Positions 1 to 8,916 are shown, numbered from the stretch's first letter. The stretch: DNA of 64,000 nt from Planctomycetaceae bacterium (GCA_021732785.1 JAKFUG010000004.1:62001-126000), one strand, 5' to 3'. The notes: generated by a model not told the origin, from the letters alone. Translations and numbers: made by a program.

Positions 1-1113
1 ATGGGGTGGGCCAAGGTCGATGTGGTGCTCACCACCGGGGGGGCGTCACGCATGCCGATGGTGCGGCGGATGCTCAAGCAGATCGGCGGCTACAAGACGC
101 TCAACACGTCGCTGTCTCCGGACCAGTCGATCGCGCACGGGGCCACGTATTACGCCGGGATGCTGCTGGCGAACAACGCGTTCGCGAAATCGATTCTCAA
201 CGCGCAGGCGGAGGCCCGTCTGAAACAGTTCAAGCAGCAAAGCGTCGCCGCGCGAGCGCTCGGGATTCTCGTGCGGGATGACGCCACCGGTGGCCGCGTG
301 CCGCACTACTTGCTGGCAGCGAACACGGAATTGCCGGCGGAAGCCAAACAGACCGTCGGCACGGTGGTTCGCAATCAACGCCGCGCCCATTTGTATGTTG
401 TCGAGAGCGGCACCGCGGCCGATGCGCAGTTCGTGGAACTCGGGACCTGCGTCATCGACCCGTTACCGGAAGGGTTGCCCGAAGGTTCCGAGATTGAAGT
501 CACGATTCGCTACGACGAACAGGCTCGCGTGCATGTATCGGCGAAGGAAATGCGGACGGGGCAAGTCGCCCATGCGGAAATCGTCCGTCCGGAAAACCTG
601 ATGGTCAGCGCGATCAGCGAAGAAAGCCGCGACGCGGATATCGCGGTGAAAGGACGCCCCGGCCACAAGCCGATTTTGTCCCCTGCCGCGATCACCAAAC
701 CCGTCTCGCAAGCCCCGGCTCCCGACGATGAAGCGTTCGATGAACCGATCCCGCTGTGCGATGATTGCGGGGAAGCGCTCGATAACCGGGGCAAGTGCCC
801 GAAGTGTCAACCCGCCAGCGGACCGGCCCGTCGTCCGCCGACCGACGCCCGTCCCCAGGCCCGCGGTGTCCCCGTTCCGCCCGCGATGAAAAAGCCAACC
901 CCGCCGCCGCGGCCCATGCCGGCCCTTCCGTCCGACGATGAAATCATCGAGTTCGACAGCGGAGCCCATAAGATCCCGAAGAAGCCCGCTGCTCCGGCTC
1001 CCATCGCCAAGCCGAAAGTGAAGGCCCCGCCGCTCGCCAATCCCCCGCCGCGGGCCCAGGTCGAAAAGGCCGGCGAAGAAGAGTTCTGGAAAATGCCGAA
1101 GCCGAAGAAATGA
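1..1113 (+). CDS. Hsp70-like chaperone, C-terminal part (5' end outside window)
   Basis: The reading frame is open at the left edge, so this is the C-terminal 370 residues of a longer protein. Residues 8-58 match the end of the Hsp70 actin-like ATPase domain (a TTGGASRMP segment, then PDQSIAHGA). Residues 85-197 resemble the beta-sandwich substrate-binding domain. The helical lid of DnaK is replaced by a tail holding a four-cysteine zinc ribbon (C253, C256, C266, C269) and a proline/lysine-rich stretch to the end, so it is not a canonical DnaK. Known for the family: ATP-driven chaperone cycling. Inference: a planctomycete Hsp70 paralogue with a metal-binding tail that could mediate protein contacts. 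The next gene, a histidine kinase, lies 200 bp downstream beyond a family C palindrome, so co-transcription is uncertain. Confidence 0.85.
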   Translation: MGWAKVDVVLTTGGASRMPMVRRMLKQIGGYKTLNTSLSPDQSIAHGATYYAGMLLANNAFAKSILNAQAEARLKQFKQQSVAARALGILVRDDATGGRVPHYLLAANTELPAEAKQTVGTVVRNQRRAHLYVVESGTAADAQFVELGTCVIDPLPEGLPEGSEIEVTIRYDEQARVHVSAKEMRTGQVAHAEIVRPENLMVSAISEESRDADIAVKGRPGHKPILSPAAITKPVSQAPAPDDEAFDEPIPLCDDCGEALDNRGKCPKCQPASGPARRPPTDARPQARGVPVPPAMKKPTPPPRPMPALPSDDEIIEFDSGAHKIPKKPAAPAPIAKPKVKAPPLANPPPRAQVEKAGEEEFWKMPKPKK

Positions 1114-1126
1114 TCGTTGATCGCTG

Positions 1127-1184
1127 TCTGCCAGTGTCTTTCCGTGGAATGAAAAAGCAGCACTGGCCAAGCCAGTGGCACACG
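1127..1184. repeat. Family C palindromic element, copy 1 (diverged)
   Basis: Arms CTGCCAGTGTCTTTCC and CACTGGC...GCCAGTGGCACA flank about 20 unrelated bases. It starts 13 bp after the Hsp70 stop. This copy is less perfect than the copies at 27139, 34464 and 63732. Confidence 0.6.
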
Positions 1185-1313
1185 AGCGGCGGGTTCGTTC
1201 GGTTGGTATAGTGATAGAAACGGTCCGTTCGCGGAGCGTGCTGCCGTCCGGGAAGAATGCTTTCACGTTTCCCGGTTCGATTTGATGATTCCGTTCGCTA
1301 AGGGCCGGCTCTG

Positions 1314-2999
1314 GTGGGGACTGCCACGCTGCTCGTCGTTCAAGGCTTCGAGCCCGGCGCGCGCTTTGATGTCGCCGACCTCCCGGTGCAAATCGGTCGC
1401 GGACCCCAAAACGAAATCCGCCTGCTCGACACCGAAGTTTCACGCTCGCACGCCTCGCTGCAACCGGTCCGTGACGGGTTCGTGATCACCGACCGCAACA
1501 GTTCCAACGGCACGTTCGTCAACGGGAAACTGGTGCGCTCGCAACCGCTGAGCAGCGGCGATCAGATTCAAATCGGCCGCACGGTGCTGTTGTTCACGGA
1601 GAGTTCCACGCCGAACGACCCGCGCGAGATCGCCGAACGGGTGCGACTCCTGCACCAGCACGATCCCGCCGACCGCTCGAGCATCATCAGCCAGATCCCG
1701 CACGATGCGGACCACGAATCGGCGACGCAAGATCCGGTGAACGTCGCGCAACAGCAGACGAATTTGCAGGTCCTGTACCGGCTCTCGGAAGAAGCCGTTC
1801 AGCCTTCGGTTCCGCTCGATCAACTTCTGCAACGGATTCTCGATCTGGCGCTGAAAGCCGTCGGTGCCGACCGGGGCTGTTTGCTGGTGGTTGATCCGCA
1901 GGATGGCGAAATCCGCCCGCAAGCGGTGAGTGGTGCCGTCTCAAATGCCCCGTCGGGCCGGATGCCGGTCTCGCGGAGCATCGTCGATTACGTGATGAAA
2001 ATGCGACAGGGCGTGCAGACGTCCGACGCCCGCCACGATCGCCGGTTCGACACCGCCGAGAGCATCGTCAAAGCCGGCATTTGCGAGGCGATGTGCGTCC
2101 CCCTGCCGGGACGGAATGAGTTACTCGGCGTGATCTATGTCGATACCACGATGCCGAGCGATCAAGCCCTCCTCGGCGGACGGCCGTCCCGGTTTCAGGA
2201 AGACCAGCTCCGGTTGCTGCTCGCGATTGGCCGACAGGCCGCGCTCGCCATCGAGAACAACCGCTTCCAGCAGGCGTTCGTCAAAGCCGAGCGTCTCGCC
2301 GCCATGGGCCAGACGATTGCCACGCTGAGCCATCACATCAAGAACATTCTGCAGGGCGTTCGCGGCGGCAGTTATCTGATCGACATGGGACTCAAGGATC
2401 ACAACGAAGACCTGGTCCGCAAGGGCTGGGGCATCGTCGAAAAGAATCAGAACAAGATCTATCACATGGTGATGGACATGCTGACGTTCAGCAAAGAACG
2501 TCAGCCCGCGCTGCAACGGGCCAGCGTCAACCAGACGGTGCATGACGTCTTCGAGCTGATGCAATCGCGCGCGGAAGAATGCCACGTCGAGCTGACGTAC
2601 GAACCGGAAGCACAGATTCCCGATTGCGTGTTTGATCCGGAGGGGATTCACCGCGCGGTGTTGAACATCGTGACCAATGCCATCGACGCCGTCGAAGGGG
2701 CGGATCACGCCGCCGTCTTGATTCAGACGGGGCATTCCACCGAGGGCGATACCGTATGGGTCGCCGTGACCGACAACGGCCCCGGGATTCCCGAAGATCA
2801 GTTGACGCGAATTTTCAACATCTTCGAGTCGACCAAAGGGGCTCGTGGAACCGGTTTGGGGCTCGCCGTCAGCCAGAAAATCATGCGCGAGCACGGCGGC
2901 GAGATCAGCGTGGAAAGCAAGCTCGGCGAAGGGTCCCGCTTCATGCTCACGTGGCCGCGACACGACGATGATCACGCGATCGGTCAAACGATCGCGTGA
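1314..2999 (+). CDS. FHA-GAF sensor histidine kinase
   Basis: 561 residues, soluble (no membrane segment), starting at GTG. Order: an FHA phosphothreonine-binding domain at about 20-95 (GRG at 28-30, VSRSHA at 42-47, NSSNGTFVNG at 62-71); a linker; a GAF domain at about 150-320; and a kinase core with phospho-acceptor region SHHIKN (H340), N-box around N451-N455, G1 box DNGPGIP (487-493) and G2 box GTGLGLAVS. It should read a small molecule or redox signal through GAF and a phosphorylated partner through FHA, linking Ser/Thr phosphorylation to a His-Asp relay. No response regulator is adjacent, so its partner is elsewhere. The GTG start is chosen because the FHA fold begins at residue 4. A perfect inverted repeat overlaps the last codons. 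Confidence 0.9.
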   Translation: MGTATLLVVQGFEPGARFDVADLPVQIGRGPQNEIRLLDTEVSRSHASLQPVRDGFVITDRNSSNGTFVNGKLVRSQPLSSGDQIQIGRTVLLFTESSTPNDPREIAERVRLLHQHDPADRSSIISQIPHDADHESATQDPVNVAQQQTNLQVLYRLSEEAVQPSVPLDQLLQRILDLALKAVGADRGCLLVVDPQDGEIRPQAVSGAVSNAPSGRMPVSRSIVDYVMKMRQGVQTSDARHDRRFDTAESIVKAGICEAMCVPLPGRNELLGVIYVDTTMPSDQALLGGRPSRFQEDQLRLLLAIGRQAALAIENNRFQQAFVKAERLAAMGQTIATLSHHIKNILQGVRGGSYLIDMGLKDHNEDLVRKGWGIVEKNQNKIYHMVMDMLTFSKERQPALQRASVNQTVHDVFELMQSRAEECHVELTYEPEAQIPDCVFDPEGIHRAVLNIVTNAIDAVEGADHAAVLIQTGHSTEGDTVWVAVTDNGPGIPEDQLTRIFNIFESTKGARGTGLGLAVSQKIMREHGGEISVESKLGEGSRFMLTWPRHDDDHAIGQTIA

Positions 3000-3000
3000 T
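2971..3000. terminator. Hairpin overlapping the end of the FHA kinase gene
   Basis: Perfect 12-bp arms, ATCACGCGATCG and CGATCGCGTGAT, with a 6-base loop. The hairpin covers the final codons and stop of the kinase gene. There is no T-tract, so intrinsic termination is an inference. Confidence 0.5.
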
Positions 3001-3042
3001 TAACGTTCCGTGAACGGATTGAAATGGGACACCTTATAAATT

Positions 3043-3309
3043 TCAGAGTCGTACCATTTCACCACGCGGGGTGGTCTCAATCATGCTGTCGAACGGGACC
3101 GCACCGTTGGGAAGCCGCACGGGCCAGGACACTCCGCGTCCATCAACGACCATCACCACTTCGGCATCGCAGGCATCAAGTTGAATTGGTTCGCGAGCAG
3201 TGACGGACTGCGGGCCGATGGTGACCAACCCGAAGGACATCCCGTTCGCTCTTAATTCGAGGCGTACGCACGCCGAATATCCCGCAGTATTCGCAGATTG
3301 AGCGTCCAT
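3043..3309 (-). CDS. Small conserved planctomycete protein (partner of kinase-like gene)
   Basis: 88 residues with no recognised domain. Residues 15-75 look like a compact all-beta module (LELRANGMSFGLVTIGP, then AEVVMVVDGRGVSWPVRLP). I recall similar short proteins beside kinase-like genes in other planctomycetes, but could not check this. The ATG used here overlaps the ATG of the divergent gene at 3308 in one CATG, so neither gene has its own leader. A second possible start is Met24 (3240), which would leave about 67 bp between the genes. Function is unknown. Confidence 0.6.
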   Translation of the reverse strand: MDAQSANTAGYSACVRLELRANGMSFGLVTIGPQSVTAREPIQLDACDAEVVMVVDGRGVSWPVRLPNGAVPFDSMIETTPRGEMVRL

Positions 3310-3799
3310 GAGCCACCTTCCGTTTTCGATCGACGATCGAACGCAACTTTATGCGGAACGACGATCACTGGCAATCGAAAGTCAACTGGGGTTCGGGCAA
3401 GATGGATTTGTGTACGGTACGAGCAACAAAACCGCAATCAAATGCCTGCATTCACTCGAATTGTATCGGCGGGAACTCGCCGTGTATCTGCACTTGCAAG
3501 AACGAAACGTGAAAAAGATTCACGATTTCCATGTCCCTCAGCTCATCGATTACGACGATATGTTGCTGGTCATTGAGATGACGGTTGTGACACCGCCCTA
3601 CGTTCTGGATTTCGCCGGCGCTTTTCTGAGACCATGCCTGGACCATTTCAGCCAAGAGGATTTGGACGAATGGCGTAAAGAGAAAGAGGAGCAATTTGAG
3701 GATGACTGGCCAAGGGTCAAATTAATGATGGCCGCGTTTGAAGGCCTCGGCGTGTATCTATCGGACATTCACCCGAGGAATGTCGCATGCTATCACTAA
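3308..3799 (+). CDS. Truncated protein-kinase-like protein
   Basis: 163 residues. It shows N-lobe features of the protein-kinase fold: a glycine-containing loop (GFGQDGFVYG, about 28-37), a beta-strand AIKCLHS holding the probable ATP-binding lysine, then an alpha-C-like segment. Near the C-terminus DIHPRN resembles the catalytic loop D-x-K-P-x-N. The protein ends four residues later, so there is no DFG motif, activation segment or C-lobe. It is either a minimal kinase fold or a pseudokinase. It is transcribed divergently from the small gene at 3043 with overlapping start codons, which suggests a linked function, perhaps regulator and partner. Confidence 0.65.
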   Translation: MSHLPFSIDDRTQLYAERRSLAIESQLGFGQDGFVYGTSNKTAIKCLHSLELYRRELAVYLHLQERNVKKIHDFHVPQLIDYDDMLLVIEMTVVTPPYVLDFAGAFLRPCLDHFSQEDLDEWRKEKEEQFEDDWPRVKLMMAAFEGLGVYLSDIHPRNVACYH

Positions 3800-3860
3800 C
3801 GATGGTTCCATCAGATCGCTGATACGCATTCCAGGAATCATCCGCGCGTTTTGAAACGTT

Positions 3861-3889
3861 CCGCTCATCACGCTCCGCGTGATGAGCGG
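3861..3889. terminator. Bidirectional hairpin between convergent genes
   Basis: Perfect 12-bp arms CCGCTCATCACG and CGTGATGAGCGG around CTCCG, between the convergent ends at 3799 and 3937. There is no strong T-tract; the position supports a terminator role. Confidence 0.5.
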
Positions 3890-3936
3890 ATTCCACACAA
3901 CGCGCTGTTCATGGTTAGGATCGGTATGACGAGAAG

Positions 3937-5226
3937 TCACGGCCGCAACCCCGGCACGCCGATGGAACGTCCGAATGCGGCGGCCAACTCTTCCGGCTTG
4001 AGGCCGTAGGTCACATCCAATGCTTCCTGCCAGGTGTAGCCTTCCTTGATGGCGGTAATCATCGCGCGATAGGCATTGGCATCGTTGCTGATGAGGAACT
4101 GCGTCAGCACCGCCGCGGCTCCGTATTGCCAGCTTTCGATGCGGCCGGAGTCATCGAGAAAATCGCCCCCGAGACTCCCCTGTGAACGAAGAATCGGCAG
4201 CGCCTCGGAAAACCGCCCCTGCACATGATCGCTCTGCGACACGACGACCTGCGCGATCCATTCGGACAGCCCTTCATTCATCCACGGCGGAATGCGACCG
4301 CTCGAACGGATGCGATGCAGGAACCCGTGCGCCGTTTCATGGACGAGCACCACCGCAAAAAACACCGGACTGGCACCGCGATAACACGTGGTCATCACCT
4401 TGCCATCGTATGCGGAATGGCTGAGTCCCTGCGCGTTTTTCGTGTCCGCATTATTCAACAGTCTGGCTTCGAACTGGATGAAATGTTCTTTGTTGACGAA
4501 GCAGTACACCGGGCATTTCCCCACCCAGATGTTCGTATCCCTGGGAATGTTGAAGAGCGTGCAAAGCTGGTGGTACATGGAATCGAGATTGGCGGTATAC
4601 CCGGCGATCTGGCCCGCGGGCATGTCGGTGTAGACGATGAAGTATTCCGTCTCCTGCCGAACGAAGTTCAACATCGGAAACTCGACTTTCATCTTGTCGA
4701 ACAGATCGTCGTACGACTTGATGGCGGCTTGCGCTTCCTCAGCGGTCGGCGTCTCCCAGAGTTTGTGTCCCGAATCCATCAACCGTTCGGCGGCAATCGT
4801 GTCCCGCTTCTGGCGATCGAGCAGCACCCAGGCTTTGGCAGCGGGGTCCGAAACCACATCGAAGTCGCCGCCGTCCTGCACGCGCAGTTCATACAACGTG
4901 TTCGGCGAGAGTTTCGACGGTTGGCCTTTGCCCGGTTTGAAAGACAGTCCACGAAATGTCGTCGCTTCCTTGCTGCGCTGAACGTCCGAGAGTTCCAGCC
5001 CCTCGTAGGACTTCCCCGAGAGCAGCCGGATGTCGAGCAAATTTCCTTTTTTGAGCGGGCCGCCTTCATCACTCAAATCGGCGACATAATCGCGCTCGAA
5101 TTTCATGATCGACCGCGGGACGGCTTTCACGCCGGCGATCCGGGGCGGGGCGGCGGCGACATGGCATGAGAACCATGCCATCGCGGCGACCACCCCGAAT
5201 CCGATCGGTAAACGAGATGGTCGCAT
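3937..5226 (-). CDS. Secreted HExxH zinc protease-like protein (DUF1570-type)
   Basis: 429 residues. The ATG at 5226 is chosen because it begins a signal peptide (MRPSRL, hydrophobic core, cleavage near AAA at 24-26); the longer open frame upstream lacks protein-like character. The C-terminal half has the gluzincin layout: HETAH at 296-300 and a downstream NEGLSEW with E318 as the probable third zinc ligand. The N-terminal 110 residues look like a small beta domain. Known for DUF1570 proteins: common in planctomycetes, presumed peptidases, substrate not established. It acts outside the cytoplasm. The GH10-like gene ends 94 bp upstream in the same direction, so they may be co-transcribed. Confidence 0.8.
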   Translation of the reverse strand: MRPSRLPIGFGVVAAMAWFSCHVAAAPPRIAGVKAVPRSIMKFERDYVADLSDEGGPLKKGNLLDIRLLSGKSYEGLELSDVQRSKEATTFRGLSFKPGKGQPSKLSPNTLYELRVQDGGDFDVVSDPAAKAWVLLDRQKRDTIAAERLMDSGHKLWETPTAEEAQAAIKSYDDLFDKMKVEFPMLNFVRQETEYFIVYTDMPAGQIAGYTANLDSMYHQLCTLFNIPRDTNIWVGKCPVYCFVNKEHFIQFEARLLNNADTKNAQGLSHSAYDGKVMTTCYRGASPVFFAVVLVHETAHGFLHRIRSSGRIPPWMNEGLSEWIAQVVVSQSDHVQGRFSEALPILRSQGSLGGDFLDDSGRIESWQYGAAAVLTQFLISNDANAYRAMITAIKEGYTWQEALDVTYGLKPEELAAAFGRSIGVPGLRP

Positions 5227-5320
5227 GAAAGACTTTCTGTTCCAAACGGATGCTTCAAGGTCGCGATTCGGAATGCGATGGAGTCGGACTGGCTCTCGTC
5301 TCTCCGCTCTCCACTTCCGT

Positions 5321-6814
5321 TCAGAGGGATCGCGGCGGGTGATGCCGGAACTGCAACAACGACGCGAGTGCGGGCTTCGGTGTGCCATCGGCATTGAGCA
5401 ACCCCGCGTGGGGGAAATCGTGGCGGTCTGCATCGCTGAAGTGGCACCAGTCGACCCCCGCGACCGCCGGTTTAGCGAGCAGCAGCGGCAGATAACGGTC
5501 AATCCAGGCGGCTTGTTCTGCATCGCCGATCGCGCCGCGTCCGCTGCGGGGATCGACTTCCAGATCGAGCGGACTGTCGGCATCGTGCGTGACCGATGAC
5601 GGAATCGCGAGCGTCAGAAAGATCGGGACACCCAGCAAGCTCCATTGATCGATCATGCGGGAGTATTCGAGAAGATCGCGGTTGGGTGTGCCGCTGGGAA
5701 GATAGCCGACGGCGATTTCCAGATTGATGCCCGCGAGGCCGACACCCGAACGCAGCAGCGCATCGATCAACTGCAATGGGGAGAGCCGATGCTGACCGCG
5801 GGCCTGATATTCGCCCCACGGTTGATCGACCCGCACGATGAGCTGCGCTTCTTCGTCGACTTGCCGGGCCACTTCCAACACTCGGGCCACCAAACTCAAA
5901 CGACTTTCTTCATTGAGGGTGAGCGCCCCACCGGTGTTCAACCGCGCCGCGACTTCCCACCAGCGAATGCGGCCGCTGTAACGGGCGATCGCCGTTTCGA
6001 CGAAGTCGCAGACAAAGCTCTGCAAATTAAACAGATCGTTTTCCCACGGCGCTAACCAGGGGGGCAAGCCGTTGGGACCAAGATCGATCAGCGGTCCGCC
6101 CCGCACCACCAATCGCTGGTGTTCCGCCCAGGCCATCTGCTCGTCGATCAATTGCCAGTTGTATTCGCCTTCCTGCTGTTCAATGGAGGTCCAGCGGATG
6201 GGCAACGCGACGGCATTGAACGCCGCACAAAACAAATCGCTTTGCGGCCCGGTGAGCAAACTGTTGACGCCGCATCCGAGTGACGTGGAGAGATGCGGAT
6301 AGCGCTGCTGCCGACCGGTGAGCGCCTGGCGGGCGTAAGCGTGGCTGAGAATTTCCGCGGCCTGGCAGGTGTGCGCGAGGGCCTCGTTGGCCAACTCGGT
6401 GGCGGTTTCCGGCGTGTCCTGACTGGACGCCGCACGACTGAAGAATTTATGCGCGGCGGCGACTTCCGGACGGTAGGCTGCCGGAAGTGTCATTCCCGCG
6501 AGTTCCCACATTCCGGCCTGATTGCGAACCTGTACGAGTTTGCCGCGGGCCAGTTCCACCGCCAGCACATACGGCGCTTCCCGTTCGGGCAGCGATGTGG
6601 TGTTGAGAATCAGGCGGCCAAATCCGGCGACGTCCCACGCCACGTGGAATTTGCAGCTCTCGTTGCTCGTTCGCCGGCAACCGACCACGTTGTCTTTGAG
6701 TTCAATGCGCGTGGGAAAGATGCGACCATCGGCACCCGTCAGATAACCGCGTTGGACTTCCGTCCAATCGGTCATGCGGGCTGCAGGATACACCGCAAAG
6801 CGAATGAGCCCCAT
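5321..6814 (-). CDS. GH10-like (beta-xylanase fold) protein
   Basis: 497 residues from ATG 6814 (MGLIRFAV); a start 16 codons upstream is possible. The N-terminal 150 residues form a beta-rich accessory region. The rest resembles a glycoside hydrolase family 10 TIM barrel: a LPIRWTSIEQQEGEYNW segment (GH10 strand-3 motif), RWWEVAARLN where GH10 has W-D-V-V-N-E, and GINLEIAVGY where the nucleophile glutamate usually lies. The acid/base Asn-Glu pair is not evident, so activity is doubtful. No signal peptide is seen. GH10 enzymes cut xylan; planctomycetes carry many divergent relatives of unknown substrate. It is followed on the same strand by the DUF1570-like gene. Confidence 0.7.
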   Translation of the reverse strand: MGLIRFAVYPAARMTDWTEVQRGYLTGADGRIFPTRIELKDNVVGCRRTSNESCKFHVAWDVAGFGRLILNTTSLPEREAPYVLAVELARGKLVQVRNQAGMWELAGMTLPAAYRPEVAAAHKFFSRAASSQDTPETATELANEALAHTCQAAEILSHAYARQALTGRQQRYPHLSTSLGCGVNSLLTGPQSDLFCAAFNAVALPIRWTSIEQQEGEYNWQLIDEQMAWAEHQRLVVRGGPLIDLGPNGLPPWLAPWENDLFNLQSFVCDFVETAIARYSGRIRWWEVAARLNTGGALTLNEESRLSLVARVLEVARQVDEEAQLIVRVDQPWGEYQARGQHRLSPLQLIDALLRSGVGLAGINLEIAVGYLPSGTPNRDLLEYSRMIDQWSLLGVPIFLTLAIPSSVTHDADSPLDLEVDPRSGRGAIGDAEQAAWIDRYLPLLLAKPAVAGVDWCHFSDADRHDFPHAGLLNADGTPKPALASLLQFRHHPPRSL

Positions 6815-7090
6815 GCGCGTGACAGCCTCGGTCTGATGATCGCGCGAGCGGCGATCACCCACCGTTCAAAAACAAATGCCGTACCATGCGCGCACCATGC
6901 GTCGCCGCCGCCCCCCGTTTGAACAATTGGAAAAAATCGCGGGGTTCGGAGAATTATTCGCAGGAGTGTAGTCCGCGGCTAGGGCGCTGTTCAAGAAGAC
7001 GGGCGATTGCTAGGCTCGTGAACGGGACAGATTTGGAAGCGGTGGGATTGCAATCCCCGTTAATTTGTGTTCGGAAATGTGAATTCAACG

Positions 7091-7978
7091 ATGAACAATC
7101 GCCCGGTGTTACTTCAAAGCGATCTTCCCGGAATCTCCGTTCGCCGCGGGAAAGTGCGGGACGTTTACGATTTCGGCGACCGTCTGCTGTTCGTCGCGAC
7201 TGACCGCATCAGTGCGTTCGACTGGATTCTGCCGACCGGCATTCCGGACAAAGGCCGCGTCCTGACGCAAATCAGCAAGTTCTGGTTCGATCGCCTCGGC
7301 GTGCCGCACCATCTGCTCGACGCCGATCTCGATTCTCTTCCGTTGCCGGCGGGAACCGATCGCGAAGCCCTTGCCGGGCGCAGTCTGGTGGTCCGCAAAA
7401 CCACCGTTTTTCCTGTGGAATGCGTGGTCCGCGGGTACCTCGTCGGTTCCGGATGGAAAGAATATCAGCAATCCCGCAGCGTGTGCGGCATCCCGCTGCG
7501 GGACGGATTGGTCGAAGCATCGAAGCTTGACGCGCCGACTTTCACCCCGGCGACGAAAGCCGAATCCGGGCACGACGAAAACATTCCGTTCGAGCAGATG
7601 GAGCAGATCGTCGGTGCCGAAACCGCCGCGCAACTGCGGGAACTGTCGACCCGCATCTACACGCAAGCCGCCGAGTATGCGGCCACGCGCGGGTTGCTGC
7701 TTGCGGATACGAAATTCGAGTTCGGCTCCGTCGACGGCCAAATCATCCTGATTGATGAAGTCCTGACACCCGACAGTTCGCGGTTCTGGCCCGCGGATCA
7801 GTATCAACCGGGCCGCAATCCGCCGTCGTTCGACAAGCAGTTCGTCCGCGACTGGCTGGAAACGACCGGCTGGGACAAAAACAGCCCGCCGCCGCCGTTG
7901 CCAGACGAAATCGTCACCAAGACCCGCGCGAAATACATCGAAGCGTATGAACGGCTGACCGGCGAAACGTTCATGTAG
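7091..7978 (+). CDS. purC: Phosphoribosylaminoimidazole-succinocarboxamide synthase (SAICAR synthase)
   Basis: 295 residues, the usual size of the longer, single-domain PurC. It ligates aspartate to CAIR with ATP, a late step of de novo purine synthesis, in the cytoplasm. The signature [20 protein letters not shown] is near the N-terminus; [29 protein letters not shown] and LADTKFEFG are all present, as is [12 protein letters not shown] in the ATP-grasp-like active site. ATG 7091 is preferred over an in-frame GTG at 7067 because the conserved N-terminus begins here. A family A palindrome starts 4 bp after the stop. purM lies 1 kb downstream on the opposite strand, so the two purine genes are close but not in one operon. 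Confidence 0.97.
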   Translation: MNNRPVLLQSDLPGISVRRGKVRDVYDFGDRLLFVATDRISAFDWILPTGIPDKGRVLTQISKFWFDRLGVPHHLLDADLDSLPLPAGTDREALAGRSLVVRKTTVFPVECVVRGYLVGSGWKEYQQSRSVCGIPLRDGLVEASKLDAPTFTPATKAESGHDENIPFEQMEQIVGAETAAQLRELSTRIYTQAAEYAATRGLLLADTKFEFGSVDGQIILIDEVLTPDSSRFWPADQYQPGRNPPSFDKQFVRDWLETTGWDKNSPPPPLPDEIVTKTRAKYIEAYERLTGETFM

Positions 7979-7981
7979 ACC

Positions 7982-8067
7982 GTAGGGTTTGTCGAGTCTT
8001 CGAGGCGAACCTCTTCTTCGATTACGGCGTGATTTTGGTTCGCCTCGCGGACTCGGCAAACCCTACG
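7982..8067. repeat. Family A palindromic element, copy 1
   Basis: Inverted arms GTAGGGTTTGTCGAGTC...GGTTCGCCTCG and their complement ending CGGCAAACCCTAC, with a short unrelated centre. It lies 3 bp after the purC stop and 5 bp before the end of the convergent ABC permease gene, so it may act as a two-way terminator. Confidence 0.8.
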
Positions 8068-8071
8068 CGAA

Positions 8072-8890
8072 TCAACTGCTCGCGCTGCGGTAATGGCGTA
8101 GCGACCACAGAAACACGCTGCGGCTGGCCAGCAACGATAAGGCGCAGGCAAAGATTGTCAGGGCCGCGAGCCAGCTTGGTTCGAGCACCAGACCCATCAT
8201 GACGCGTGAAGGAACAGTGACCACCAGCAGAATCGGCAAGACATACGAAAACGCAAAGCGGATGACTTCTCCCGTGGGCGAGCCGCTGTAAATGCTGCTG
8301 GGGTAGCGGGCGAAAATGGTGATGTAAAACCAGAACTCGATGAGGCTCTGATTGCGTCCGAAGAAAATGCTGGTGCTCGCCAGCGCGATCATCAGGCTGT
8401 AGAAAAACGCCACTGCGGACACCACCAGCAGCACATACAACCCCGCGGCGACGAAGCTGACCGACTGGCCGGATTCTCGCACGGCATACCCGAGCAGTCC
8501 CAGCGACATCAGCAACTGGCTGATCATGGCCAGGTCCATTTTTTGGCACGAGACGAGAAACTGTGTGTCGACCGGCTTGAGCAGCGCGAAGTCGAGATTG
8601 CCCGTCCGGATCAGTTCGCTGAACTCCGCCATGTTCGGCATGAAGAACGCTTCCACCAGCGAATTAATCAGCATCCCGGTCGCCATGAAACCGAAGTAAT
8701 CGGCCCGCGTCCAATCGTTGATCGTCGGCACCTGCCGGTAGATGAGATCGAACAGCACATACTGCACGACGAACCAGAACCCGCGCGTGACCAGCGTCGT
8801 CAGCAGGTTGCTGCGAAACTGAAATTCCCGAACCGCCGCGTTCACAAAGAACGCCCACCAGACGCGGAAGTAAAACAGTGCGCGGGTCAT
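8072..8890 (-). CDS. ABC-2 family transporter permease
   Basis: 272 residues with about six hydrophobic segments and the layout of ABC-2 permeases of the COG3694 type: an N-terminal amphipathic stretch (FRSNLLTTLVTRGFW), a middle GNLDFALLKPVDTQFLVS motif typical of this family, and a C-terminal hydrophobic hairpin ending in LWSLRHYRS. It would form part of an exporter in the inner membrane. No ATPase or second permease is adjacent (upstream is a family D repeat and then purM), so its partners are beyond the window or elsewhere. Substrate unknown. The start at 8890 gives a normal N-terminus. Confidence 0.85.
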   Translation of the reverse strand: MTRALFYFRVWWAFFVNAAVREFQFRSNLLTTLVTRGFWFVVQYVLFDLIYRQVPTINDWTRADYFGFMATGMLINSLVEAFFMPNMAEFSELIRTGNLDFALLKPVDTQFLVSCQKMDLAMISQLLMSLGLLGYAVRESGQSVSFVAAGLYVLLVVSAVAFFYSLMIALASTSIFFGRNQSLIEFWFYITIFARYPSSIYSGSPTGEVIRFAFSYVLPILLVVTVPSRVMMGLVLEPSWLAALTIFACALSLLASRSVFLWSLRHYRSASS

Positions 8891-8916
8891 GCGGTACTCC
8901 TGACAACTCGTTCTTA

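Noticed and set aside
463-1443. Long minus-strand open frame (326 codons) opposite the Hsp70 gene
   Set aside because: It runs antisense to a strong coding region and shows the arginine-rich, low-complexity text typical of shadow frames in GC-rich DNA.
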